Below are positions 1-7,406 of a stretch of 42,085 nucleotides of DNA, piece by piece. Origin of the DNA: an uncultured Clostridia bacterium (lineage in GTDB: Bacteria; Bacillota; Clostridia; Christensenellales; UBA1242). The notes beneath the pieces were generated by a model. The model was not told the DNA's origin. It worked only from the letters and a program-made list of their open reading frames with translations, and made no database searches. The stretch is from positions 1 through 42,085 of the forward strand of contig CAKVHY010000008.1 of NCBI GenBank assembly GCA_934754335.1, written 5' to 3'. Positions within the stretch are counted from its first letter, which is position 1; every line of letters starts with the position of its first letter. The position numbers and the translations under genes were made by a program.

Positions 1-11
1 CAATAATTCTG

Positions 12-43
12 TTGACAGGGGGGGGGGGGGGGCGTGATAAAAT
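12..43 (+). promoter_or_regulatory. Promoter with G15 spacer, candidate phase-variable switch
   Basis: TTGACA at 12-17 is a perfect -35 box. TGATAAAAT at 35-43 is an extended -10 (TGn followed by TAAAAT at 38-43). The spacer between the two boxes is 20 bp and consists mostly of 15 consecutive G (18-32). The other sigma-A-type promoters annotated in this window mostly have 17-bp spacers, so this one looks 3 bp too long in the present state. A homopolymer between -35 and -10 is the classic layout for slipped-strand phase variation of a promoter. The boxes are seen; the switching is inferred. The exact G count may also be affected by sequencing error. Confidence 0.65.
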
Positions 44-67
44 AAAAAATAGGATTAGAAATATGGA

Positions 68-125
68 CAATTTGTTCACAAATTGGGCGTAACGCCCCCC
101 AGCATAAATTCAATCCGTAGGATTG
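68..125 (+). repeat. Three consecutive inverted repeats in the leader of the BspA-like gene
   Basis: Three perfect inverted repeats lie in a row: CAATTTGT/ACAAATTG (68-75 and 78-85), GGGCG/CGCCC (85-89 and 93-97) and CAATCC/GGATTG (111-116 and 120-125). All have loops of 2-3 nt. They lie between the G-tract promoter and the ribosome site, so they would be in the 5' untranslated region of the downstream gene. None has a following T-run, so they do not look like terminators. They could be an RNA stability or regulatory element, protein-binding sites, or a piece of a mobile repeat. Confidence 0.55.
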
Positions 126-192
126 TAATTAAAGCAAAACTTAAACAGTGGATTAATTGTTCATAATTAAGTATTTAAGAAAGGAAGACAAG

Positions 193-2454
193 ATGAAAAA
201 ATCAACAAAGATATTAGCGATGGTTGTGGCTGTTACTTTTGTAATTACAGCAATGGTTGTGGTTATTTATTCTGCAGTTGCTGGTAATGCAAATATAAAC
301 GCCAGTGTTTCATGGACTGCTCAGGTTGGAGTGGACTTAGAATTTTGGGCAACTTCCACAGGCGGAAGTAATGGATATCAAACTATCAAGTCAGTTAGTA
401 TAACTCCGTCAACAACGAATGATAAAGCAGGAGTGGTTGGTGATTTTAGTTGTAGTTTTAAGGACTCTGTGGATAATGGCGTAAACGACCCAAATCCTAT
501 TACGTTTAGTTATTTTATCAGAAATAAAAGTTTAACGCCATTAAATATAAAGGTAACAAAATCACCAGATGCTCAGGAAGAAAGTGGTACGGACGTTGCA
601 AGTCATAAACCTAAGGTTGAATTAAGTTCTAAAGTGGGTGATGTTTCAGTGCTTTCGAGTGCACGTTCGGTTGATGGCTATGATTTGCAAGGCGGTGAAT
701 TATTTAGTTATGTAGTGACAGTTTCGTTGGCTTCAGGTGGCACAAATGGTGATATAAATGCAGACCTTAGTTTGAATAAGTTTGATGCTGGAGTGAATTT
801 TAATTTTCAAGTTGGGGGCAAGGCTTCAAATGGAGTAGTTAAAATTAATGTTGATGGCGTTCAAACTTCTGCCACCACATCTAGTACTATTCAAAAGCAA
901 ACAGTTCGAGAATTTCTTTTAGATAAAACTCCAAGTCTAACAACTGGTTGGTTTTTTGATGAAGGATTAACACAACTTGTAACAGACGAATATTTAGACC
1001 AAGTTATTGATGCAAACACAAATACAAATCTTTATTGCAAAACTGCATCAACAAATGGTTTGACCTTTACTCTTTTATCTGATAATTCAGGCTATGAGGT
1101 GAGTGGTGTGAGTGCTAGTGATACTACAAGTGAAATTGTTATTCCGAATTCATATAATGGAAAGCCGGTGTTAAAAATTGCTTCAGGAACTAGCGATCAA
1201 ACTTATATTCCTTTTTATAAGAATAAAAATATCAAAAAGGTTTATTTAGCAAACACAATAACTAGTATTGGCGTGTATGCTTTTAGAGATTGCACAAATC
1301 TAGAAAGTATTACAATTCCTAATAGTGTAACTACAATAGCATATAAACCATTTAGAAATTGCTCAAGTTTGAAAGAATTGCGAATCCCTAGAAGTGTTAC
1401 TCAAATTTCATCGCCACAAGCAAACGGTTGCTATGGCCTTGAAAAAATCGTAGTTGAAGATGGTAACACAATTTACGATAGCAGAGAGAATTGTAATGCT
1501 ATTATTCATACTAAAACTAATAGATTGATTTCAGGCTCGAAAAATGCCTTTATTCCTTTTGGTGTCGTAAGTTTGGCTGGAGAAAGTTTTAGTGATTGTG
1601 GGCTTAGGAGAATATATATTCCTGGAAGTGTAACTGGCATGGATTCACCATTTCCTAATAGTAAAGATTTGGTTAGTATTATAGTAGATGAAAGCAATGC
1701 TAAATATGATAGTCGAAATAATTGTAATGCAATAATAAAAACATCAACAGACGAGTTGATGTTTGGTTGTAATACAACAGTTATTCTAGATGGAATTAAG
1801 ATAATCGGACAGAGAGCATTTTTTGGGTCTGATATTAGTTCAGTGGACATACCAGGTAGTGTTATTGAAATAAAAGATTATGCTTTTTATTATTGTGAGA
1901 ATTTAACTAGTATTGCTTTGCCAAATAGTGTTAAAACAATTGGCAATTTTGCTTTTGGGTCTTGTGTAAAACTTGAGACTATAAATCTTCTAGATAGCAT
2001 AACCAGTATAGGAACATTTGCATTTTATAATTGTGCATTAAAAGAGATTCATATTCCTAAGGGGCTTACTGAAATAAGCAATGGTGCTTTTAGTCATTGT
2101 TATTATATAAAGGAAATTGTTATTCCTAATGGAGTAGTAAGTATTGGTGATGAAGCATTTAATTCTTGTAGCGTTGCCACATCAATAACCATTCCAAGTA
2201 GTGTTAAGAGTATTGGAAAACTTGCTTTTAGAAATAATGTTTTGGTGAAAAAAATATTTATTCCAAGTTCGGTAACAACGATATTAGCCTCTAGTTATTC
2301 AGAATCGCCATTTTTAAGAGATTATGATGCCAAGATTTACTGTGAAGCGAATAGCAAGCCAAACGGTTGGGGAGATTACTGGAATTACTATAATAATGGT
2401 GCAACTTTAACTGCAACATGGGGTGTAACTCGTGCGGAATTTGATGCGTTATAA
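193..2454 (+). CDS. Secreted BspA-type leucine-rich-repeat surface protein
   Basis: Predicted 753-residue exported protein. The ATG at 193 is preceded by AAGGAAG and begins with MKKSTK and a hydrophobic segment of about 25 residues (signal peptide or membrane anchor). An in-frame ATG at 157 lacks a ribosome site. Residues about 45-230 form a beta-rich domain not assigned with certainty; the N-terminus (AGNANINASVSW) is reminiscent of TasA/camelysin-like exported proteins. Residues about 237-285 resemble a Listeria-Bacteroides/InlB B repeat (GWFFDEG). From about 340 to 720 there are about 11-12 LRR_5 repeats with the pattern LxxIxIPxSVxxIGxxAFxxC, interrupted twice by the DSRxNCNAII insert typical of BspA proteins. 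The C-terminus has the usual YCEANSKPNGW...W tail. No LPXTG or other sorting signal is visible. Such proteins are associated with adhesion. It is monocistronic and likely controlled by the G15 promoter. Confidence 0.85.
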   Translation: MKKSTKILAMVVAVTFVITAMVVVIYSAVAGNANINASVSWTAQVGVDLEFWATSTGGSNGYQTIKSVSITPSTTNDKAGVVGDFSCSFKDSVDNGVNDPNPITFSYFIRNKSLTPLNIKVTKSPDAQEESGTDVASHKPKVELSSKVGDVSVLSSARSVDGYDLQGGELFSYVVTVSLASGGTNGDINADLSLNKFDAGVNFNFQVGGKASNGVVKINVDGVQTSATTSSTIQKQTVREFLLDKTPSLTTGWFFDEGLTQLVTDEYLDQVIDANTNTNLYCKTASTNGLTFTLLSDNSGYEVSGVSASDTTSEIVIPNSYNGKPVLKIASGTSDQTYIPFYKNKNIKKVYLANTITSIGVYAFRDCTNLESITIPNSVTTIAYKPFRNCSSLKELRIPRSVTQISSPQANGCYGLEKIVVEDGNTIYDSRENCNAIIHTKTNRLISGSKNAFIPFGVVSLAGESFSDCGLRRIYIPGSVTGMDSPFPNSKDLVSIIVDESNAKYDSRNNCNAIIKTSTDELMFGCNTTVILDGIKIIGQRAFFGSDISSVDIPGSVIEIKDYAFYYCENLTSIALPNSVKTIGNFAFGSCVKLETINLLDSITSIGTFAFYNCALKEIHIPKGLTEISNGAFSHCYYIKEIVIPNGVVSIGDEAFNSCSVATSITIPSSVKSIGKLAFRNNVLVKKIFIPSSVTTILASSYSESPFLRDYDAKIYCEANSKPNGWGDYWNYYNNGATLTATWGVTRAEFDAL

Positions 2455-2467
2455 GATTTCATTATAG

Positions 2468-2498
2468 AAAATGACTGCAAGTAAAATGCAGTCATTTT
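2468..2498 (+). terminator. Terminator-like hairpin after the BspA-like gene
   Basis: AAAATGACTGCA (2468-2479) pairs perfectly with TGCAGTCATTTT (2487-2498), a 12-bp stem with a 7-nt loop that lies 14 bp after the stop codon. The T-run is part of the stem. Confidence 0.75.
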
Positions 2499-2512
2499 AA
2501 AAGTCATAAATA

Positions 2513-2556
2513 AAAAAACCTAATCTATGTTTTTCATTAGACTAGGTTTTATTTTT
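2513..2556. terminator. Hairpin between convergent genes, likely bidirectional terminator
   Basis: AAAACCTAATCTATG and CATTAGACTAGGTTTT pair imperfectly around a T5 loop. A-runs and T-runs flank both sides, so it could stop transcription of the BspA-like gene and of the minus-strand lipoprotein gene. Confidence 0.65.
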
Positions 2557-5156
2557 TACAAATTTTCATCGCTTAAGAATTTAATTTCAGGGTCTTGTAA
2601 TTCTTTAGTGTAATCAACTAATTCATCAGATTCTAATTGCATATTTTTCTCCTTTTCGTTATTTGCTATTGAGATTTTTGTTTCGCTATTTTCATTTTTG
2701 ATATTGTCTTCAGGTTCTGTTTCTTTATCTTCTATTGGAGTAACTACAATATTTTCAATATTTGCATTTTCATTTTGAGCAGATGTTGTATCAATAACAT
2801 CGTTATTTAAAGAACTTTCAATATCTTCATTTCTATCTGTTATATCTAAATCATCTGTAATAGTCTTGTTGTTATCTATTATTTCGTTTTCTTCAATTTG
2901 GTTATCGTCAACAACTTCTGAATTTGTTGGAGTAATATTTAAAGTGTTAATCCCATTATTAATTGTTCCTCTATTTAGAGTGTCGATTAGAGTACTATAA
3001 TTATAAGTATCTATATTGTTGTTTCTCTTTCCTTCAAATCCATTAAAGTTGTTTGCATTGTATAAGTTACCATTTGCATCATAATAATAATTTGCACCGT
3101 TGGTTACATTATTATCTTGATTTAGATTGTTTTGACTGATAACTCTATTGTTTACTCGTCCATTTCCGTTAAGATTATTGTTAATTCCATTATTAAAACC
3201 ATTATTAGCAACGCCATTTCCTATGTTGTTATTGATTCCGTTATTAATTCCATTATTTGGAACAACGTTATCATTTGTTATATTATTATTTAGATTGTCA
3301 TTAATAGTGTTGTTTTCATTAAGATTATCGTCATTTAAAGCAGTATTATTTTCAATTGTGTTATTAGAATCGGCATTATCATTATTAGGATTAGTTTCGA
3401 TAATTTCATTATTAATTGTATTATTTTCAATTACATTGATATCTTTATACGTATCCACATTCTTTAAAGGACTTTCTTTGTAAGTATCTAATAAAGAATT
3501 ATTTTTATCTTCATTTAAAGCGTTATCGTCAACGATAGTTGTATTATCATTTAGGTCCGTATTAACAACATCGTCAGTTTCGCTTGGAATAACATTTTCT
3601 TCTTGGTTATTTGTTGTTTGATTGTCATCAACAATAGTTGTTTCATCATCATTTGGCAATACTGAAATATTTGGAACATTATTCACGATTGCGTCTTGAA
3701 TTATATAACTAAGTTGCTCTAAAGTTGCTAAAGCATTTCTGTGGAAAGTTATTCTAGCATCTAATTGATTTAATAGGGCAATATAATTGCTGTTCATTAT
3801 GTCCACGCTTGAAGAAAGGGTAGTGTTATTTGAAGAGATATGATTTAATTGATCATTCAAATCACCATTGCAAGCCCTAAGATTATTATTAGTGGTTTTT
3901 AAATCTGCCAAATAATTTTTTAATGCTTGTATCTGATAATTACTTGGTTCATATTGTAATTCTTTAAAATTTTTGTTTAAATCTTTTGCTGATTGAATAG
4001 CGTCAATAAGATTTGTTTTGTAACTAGAAAGTTCGTTATTAGCCTCTATAACATCACTTGTGATTGCATATAGTTTTTGAACCTTAATGATGTAGTTATT
4101 GAAATCGTTTTCAGTTGTACTTTGGTCGTAACCAGAAACAAATCTTGGTTTGTATCTTAAGGTATCAGGAGTGAAACTTTCTTCGTAATAGTAGTAAACA
4201 TTTTTAGGTTCACTTTGAGTGGTGCTAGTGTCTGCACTTGTTTCATTTGAAAGTTGTTCAACAACTAATTTTTCATTTTGTTTTTCAAGGTTTGATTCAT
4301 TTCTTCTAACTGGGTTTCTAAAACTTTGATTATTTCTGTTTCCTAACCTATCATATCTAGATGTATAACCACTATCAATATTTGTATTGTTAGTAGTTTC
4401 TAAGTTTGGTTTAACTAAAGAAAGGTTAGAATTTGTTAAGTCATCATTTAAAATAATATCGTTGTTTTCTTTTAATTCAGCACTTGTTAAATCGCTATCA
4501 TCTGTGGTGGTGATATTAGAAATAGTTTTAGTTTCTAAAGGGTTTCTATAATTTGAAGCACAATTATTATTTGATGTGTTTGGTAAAACTACAGTATTTC
4601 CGTTTGTGTTAAATCTGGTGGCAGTTGAATTAGAGCAAGTACCATTTACACAATTGCTATTGCAGTTTTTGCATAAACCATTTTCAGTTAATAATAATTG
4701 CTTATTGCAAGTTTTGCAATTACCATTGCTATCACAAATTATTTGACCGCCACAGTTATCGCAAGTTTCATCTGTGCAGTCGCCATATTGTTTGTTGCAA
4801 AGATAACAGTTGCCATTACTATCGCATTTGTATTTGTCGATTAATTTATTTATAATTAATTCTTTTAAAACTTGATTAGTATCTGTTGGGTTAAAACTGG
4901 CAATACTCCTTTTAACAACCGTGGATTCCGGAGCAGGTGTAAAGCCAAAATTTAGTGTATTTTTTGCAGAGTACATATCTGGATTTGCTAGCGTGCTATT
5001 GTCAATAGTATCTAACTTTGTGACAGTATATAGTAAGTTGTTGAGATTTTTATCGACGTTTTTGCCAACAGCCACGTGCATAGGAGTTTCTGTACAACCC
5101 ACTAAAATCACTGTTAATAATAAACAAACGATGGTAATAAGAATAGATTTTTTCAT
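2556..5156 (-). CDS. Large lipoprotein with Cys-rich knuckles and Asn-rich low complexity; function unknown
   Basis: Not recognised; 866 residues. The ATG at 5156 follows a clear TTGGAGGAAATTT site. The N-terminus is a lipoprotein signal with lipobox LVGC (Cys about 21), so it should be anchored on the outer face of the membrane. Residues about 110-175 hold a dense set of CxxC-type motifs including two copies of CDSNGNCxxCNKQ and a CDNCGG, similar in look to zinc ribbons, which is odd for an extracytoplasmic lipoprotein. A central part (about 340-510) is helical and coiled-coil-like. From about 520 to 800 the protein is very rich in Asn, Asp, Thr and Ile, with repeats such as NNGINNGINN. A C-terminal acidic tail follows. 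It is transcribed divergently from the spoVA operon, which gives no clear functional link. It could be a cell-envelope or spore-associated structural protein. Confidence 0.75.
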   Translation of the reverse strand: MKKSILITIVCLLLTVILVGCTETPMHVAVGKNVDKNLNNLLYTVTKLDTIDNSTLANPDMYSAKNTLNFGFTPAPESTVVKRSIASFNPTDTNQVLKELIINKLIDKYKCDSNGNCYLCNKQYGDCTDETCDNCGGQIICDSNGNCKTCNKQLLLTENGLCKNCNSNCVNGTCSNSTATRFNTNGNTVVLPNTSNNNCASNYRNPLETKTISNITTTDDSDLTSAELKENNDIILNDDLTNSNLSLVKPNLETTNNTNIDSGYTSRYDRLGNRNNQSFRNPVRRNESNLEKQNEKLVVEQLSNETSADTSTTQSEPKNVYYYYEESFTPDTLRYKPRFVSGYDQSTTENDFNNYIIKVQKLYAITSDVIEANNELSSYKTNLIDAIQSAKDLNKNFKELQYEPSNYQIQALKNYLADLKTTNNNLRACNGDLNDQLNHISSNNTTLSSSVDIMNSNYIALLNQLDARITFHRNALATLEQLSYIIQDAIVNNVPNISVLPNDDETTIVDDNQTTNNQEENVIPSETDDVVNTDLNDNTTIVDDNALNEDKNNSLLDTYKESPLKNVDTYKDINVIENNTINNEIIETNPNNDNADSNNTIENNTALNDDNLNENNTINDNLNNNITNDNVVPNNGINNGINNNIGNGVANNGFNNGINNNLNGNGRVNNRVISQNNLNQDNNVTNGANYYYDANGNLYNANNFNGFEGKRNNNIDTYNYSTLIDTLNRGTINNGINTLNITPTNSEVVDDNQIEENEIIDNNKTITDDLDITDRNEDIESSLNNDVIDTTSAQNENANIENIVVTPIEDKETEPEDNIKNENSETKISIANNEKEKNMQLESDELVDYTKELQDPEIKFLSDENL
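3140..3330 (-). repeat. Degenerate Asn-codon repeat tract inside the lipoprotein gene
   Basis: The DNA is a degenerate series of ATT/GTT/ATT triplets, encoding on the minus strand runs such as NNGINNGINNNIGNG. Such tracts can expand or contract by slippage in multiples of 3 without frameshifting. Confidence 0.6.
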
Positions 5157-5281
5157 AAATTTCCTCCAATTTTATATTGCTAGTTTGTGCTATAAAAAAA
5201 GTTTTATTTATGATTTTGCAAATTTTGTTTAAAAAATTTTTTTTCGGTTAATAATCTTAAAAATTGATAGGAGATTTTGTT

Positions 5282-5728
5282 ATGACTGAACAAGAAAGAA
5301 ATAAAAAATATAACGAATATATTCAAGCAAAGATTCCAAAAACGAAAGATTTTCCAACTCTTATATATGCTTTTTTGATTGGTGGACTTATCTGCTGTAT
5401 TGGTCAAGGGATTAATGATGCATTGATGGCAATATTCCCAACAATGGGTGTTGATACAGCCAATGCTTGGATGCTGATAATTCTAATATTTATTGCCAGT
5501 TTCTTAACAGGTCTTGGAGTTTATGATAGAATTGGAGCGTTTGCAGGAGCAGGCTCAATTGTTCCTATTACAGGTTTTTCTAATTCCATCACAAGTCCAG
5601 CCATTGAATTTAAAAAGGAAGGAATCATCTTTGGATTATGTGTTAAGATGTTTACAGTTGCAGGACCGGTTATAGTTAATGGTATTGCGGCATCAATTAT
5701 AGTTGGTATTGTTTATTTATTTTTGTAA
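5282..5728 (+). CDS. spoVAC: Stage V sporulation protein AC
   Basis: 148-residue membrane protein, close to the usual SpoVAC length of about 150. SpoVAC is a membrane component of the SpoVA channel that moves dipicolinic acid into the forespore and releases it at germination; it acts as a mechanosensitive channel. The family is recognised from the N-terminal segment (MTEQERNKKYNEY), hydrophobic spans and the conserved FAGAGSIVPITGFSNSI stretch. The ATG at 5282 is 6 nt after AGGAGA; the in-frame ATG at 5264 lies upstream of that site and is not used. First gene of spoVAC-AD-AE. A forespore sigma-G promoter is expected in 5157-5281, but I could not identify boxes with confidence. Confidence 0.95.
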   Translation: MTEQERNKKYNEYIQAKIPKTKDFPTLIYAFLIGGLICCIGQGINDALMAIFPTMGVDTANAWMLIILIFIASFLTGLGVYDRIGAFAGAGSIVPITGFSNSITSPAIEFKKEGIIFGLCVKMFTVAGPVIVNGIAASIIVGIVYLFL

Positions 5729-5740
5729 AAGGGGTAAAAC

Positions 5741-6754
5741 ATGAGCAAGAAAGTTGGTAATCAAACAATAGTTTTTGAAAATAAACCTGCGGTTAAAGGT
5801 TTTTATACAATTGCTGGATTTAAAGAAGGCGAAGGTAATTTCAAAGATTATTTTGATATGATTTTGGAAAACGATAAATTTGGTGAAAAAACATTTGAGC
5901 ACGCCGAACGAAAGTTGATTGAAACCACAATTAAGTCTGCAATCAAACAAGCGAAGTTAAAAGAAGATAATATTGATTTATTGATTGGTGGAGATTTACT
6001 TAATCAAATAGTTTCTTCTAGTTTTAGTGCAAGGCAATTTAATACAACATTTTTAGGATTGTATGGTGCATGCAGTACTATGGCGGAAACCTTGGCAGTG
6101 GGGGCGTGTTTTGTTGATGGCGATTATTTTAAAACAGTGGCTTGTTCAACTGGTAGTCATTTTAGTACCGCTGAAAGGCAATATAGATTTCCGCTAGAAC
6201 TTGGCAATCAGCGTCCGCCAGTTAGTCAATGGACTGTAACTGGTTCTGGCTGTACGATTCTAAGCAAAACAGGAAAAGGTCCATATATAGCAAATGCAAC
6301 GTTTGGCAAAGTTGTGGATTTTGGTATCACAGATGTAAATAACATGGGAGCGGCAATGGCACCTGCAGCGATGGACACCTTTGTGGCACATTTTAAAGAC
6401 ACAAACACAACTCCCGATGATTACGATTTGATTTTAACTGGTGACTTGGGCAAGTTTGGAAGCGAAGTTTTTATTGACTTAATGGAACATCAGGGCTATA
6501 AGATGGGTAAGAACTACAGTGATTGCGGACATATGATGTTTAATAATGACCAAAGAACCTTCCAAGGTGGTAGTGGCGCTGGTTGTAGTGCGTTGGTTTT
6601 AAATTCATATGTTTATAAGAATATGATGAAGGGAAAGTTTAAACGAGTTTTATTCGGAGCAACTGGTGCGTTGCTTAGCACAACAACAAGCCAACAAGGT
6701 GATTCTATTCCGGGAATTTGTCATATAGTTGAATTTAGAATGGGGGATAAGTAA
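5741..6754 (+). CDS. spoVAD: Stage V sporulation protein AD
   Basis: 337 residues, the normal size for SpoVAD, a thiolase-fold protein without thiolase activity that binds dipicolinic acid and sits on the outer face of the spore inner membrane. Diagnostic stretches include GDLLNQIVSSSF, GLYGACSTMAE, TVTGSGCTIL and the C-terminal PGICHIVEFRMG. It starts at ATG 5741 after AAAAGGGG, 12 nt behind spoVAC, and its last codons contain the GGGGG that serves as ribosome site for spoVAE. Confidence 0.96.
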   Translation: MSKKVGNQTIVFENKPAVKGFYTIAGFKEGEGNFKDYFDMILENDKFGEKTFEHAERKLIETTIKSAIKQAKLKEDNIDLLIGGDLLNQIVSSSFSARQFNTTFLGLYGACSTMAETLAVGACFVDGDYFKTVACSTGSHFSTAERQYRFPLELGNQRPPVSQWTVTGSGCTILSKTGKGPYIANATFGKVVDFGITDVNNMGAAMAPAAMDTFVAHFKDTNTTPDDYDLILTGDLGKFGSEVFIDLMEHQGYKMGKNYSDCGHMMFNNDQRTFQGGSGAGCSALVLNSYVYKNMMKGKFKRVLFGATGALLSTTTSQQGDSIPGICHIVEFRMGDK

Positions 6755-6755
6755 C

Positions 6756-7121
6756 ATGTGGTTAATGTATTTAAAAGTATTTTTAGTTGGTGGATTTATT
6801 TGTATGCTCGGTCAAATATTGATTATAAAAACAAATATAACTAGTGCGAGAATTCTAGTGCTGTTTGTTGTGATTGGTGCGATTTTGGAAGGTTGCGGTT
6901 TGTATGAGCCGATTGTGCAATTCGCAGGTGCTGGTGCAACTGTTCCGATAACAGGCTTTGGTAGAAGTTTGGCGAAAGGTGTTATAGATGCCATAAAAGA
7001 AAAAAGTGTGCTAGGAATATTCACAGGCGGTTTAACAGCCACAGCGGGCGGAATTGCAGCAGCGGTTATCTTTGCTTATATTTTTGCGCTAATATTTAGT
7101 AGTAGAACAAAGAAAGCATAG
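6756..7121 (+). CDS. spoVAE: Stage V sporulation protein AE (AEb type)
   Basis: 121-residue membrane protein related to SpoVAC (shared FAGAGATVPITGFG motif). It is the third core member of the dipicolinate channel. The start is taken at ATG 6756 (MWLMYLKVF), 1 nt after the spoVAD stop, with GGGGGA as ribosome site; an in-frame ATG at 6729 lies inside spoVAD. The operon has only AC-AD-AE, the minimal set usual in clostridia, without the spoVAA, AB, AF genes of Bacillus. A terminator overlaps its stop codon. Confidence 0.94.
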   Translation: MWLMYLKVFLVGGFICMLGQILIIKTNITSARILVLFVVIGAILEGCGLYEPIVQFAGAGATVPITGFGRSLAKGVIDAIKEKSVLGIFTGGLTATAGGIAAAVIFAYIFALIFSSRTKKA

Positions 7122-7137
7122 TTTTTATGCTTTTTTT
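7113..7137 (+). terminator. Terminator of the spoVA operon
   Basis: AAAGCATA (7113-7120) pairs with TATGCTTT (7126-7133) followed by a T-run. The stem contains the spoVAE stop codon. Confidence 0.85.
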
Positions 7138-7148
7138 GTTTTTTAATT

Positions 7149-7177
7149 TTGTCAAATGCGGATTTGTATGATAATAT
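7149..7177 (+). promoter_or_regulatory. Sigma-A-type promoter in front of the glycosyltransferase remnant
   Basis: TTGTCA (7149-7154), 17-bp spacer, TAATAT (7172-7177) with TGa extension. It precedes an AGGAGG site and the truncated gene at 7214, so expression signals remain intact although the gene is broken. Confidence 0.6.
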
Positions 7178-7213
7178 ATAAAAACATATTTAGATTAAAA
7201 TTTAGGAGGATTA

Positions 7214-7309
7214 ATGGAAAAAGAAAAAGTTTCTATAATAATACCCGCATATAATGTTGAAAAGTATTTGGAAAAGTGTGTTGAGAGTTTGATTAATCAT
7301 TATTTTTGA
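7214..7309 (+). pseudogene. N-terminal remnant of a family 2 glycosyltransferase
   Basis: An ATG at 7214 follows a perfect TAGGAGGA site and encodes 31 residues, MEKEKVSIIIPAYNVEKYLE and so on, ending in SLINHYF and a TGA at 7307. VSIIIPAYNVEKYLxxCxxSL is the signature start of GT-A fold family 2 glycosyltransferases, which normally continue for about 250 or more residues. Nothing downstream continues the homology, so the gene is reduced to its first strand and helix. It lies just ahead of a glycosyltransferase operon of which it may once have been part. A small functional peptide cannot be excluded but is less likely. Confidence 0.8.
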
Positions 7310-7345
7310 AATTTTCAAAATAATCTTAAATTAAAAATTTCAAAA
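7304..7345. repeat. AT-rich 12-bp inverted repeat at the end of the GT2 remnant
   Basis: TTTTGAAATTTT (7304-7315) and AAAATTTCAAAA (7334-7345) are perfect inverted copies with an 18-nt loop. The left arm contains the premature stop codon. It may be a weak terminator or a scar of the deletion that truncated the glycosyltransferase. Confidence 0.5.
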
Positions 7346-7354
7346 TGTTTTTGT

Positions 7355-7383
7355 TTTGTATTTAAATAAACCTATGCTATACT
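7355..7383 (+). promoter_or_regulatory. Promoter of the glycolipid glycosyltransferase operon
   Basis: Extended -10 TGCTATACT (TATACT 7378-7383) with a poor -35 (TTTGTA 7355-7360) at 17 bp. ATG follows at 7407 behind AAGGAGAA. Confidence 0.6.
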
Positions 7384-7406
7384 TTTTAGACAATTAAGGA
7401 GAAAGT

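Noticed and set aside
18..32. G15 run as a pure assembly or sequencing artefact
   Set aside because: Its exact length may be wrong, but its position precisely between a perfect -35 and an extended -10 argues that a real G tract exists there.
157..192. Start of the BspA-like protein at the ATG at 157
   Set aside because: No ribosome site precedes it, whereas AAGGAAG precedes ATG 193 and the signal peptide begins there.
1506..1850. Open frame on the minus strand within the BspA-like gene
   Set aside because: It is antisense to clear repeat-coding sequence and has no ribosome site.
3148..3483. Plus-strand hydrophobic open frame opposite the Asn-rich lipoprotein region
   Set aside because: Its Leu/Pro/Ile content is a direct consequence of the complementary Asn-codon repeats; no start signals.
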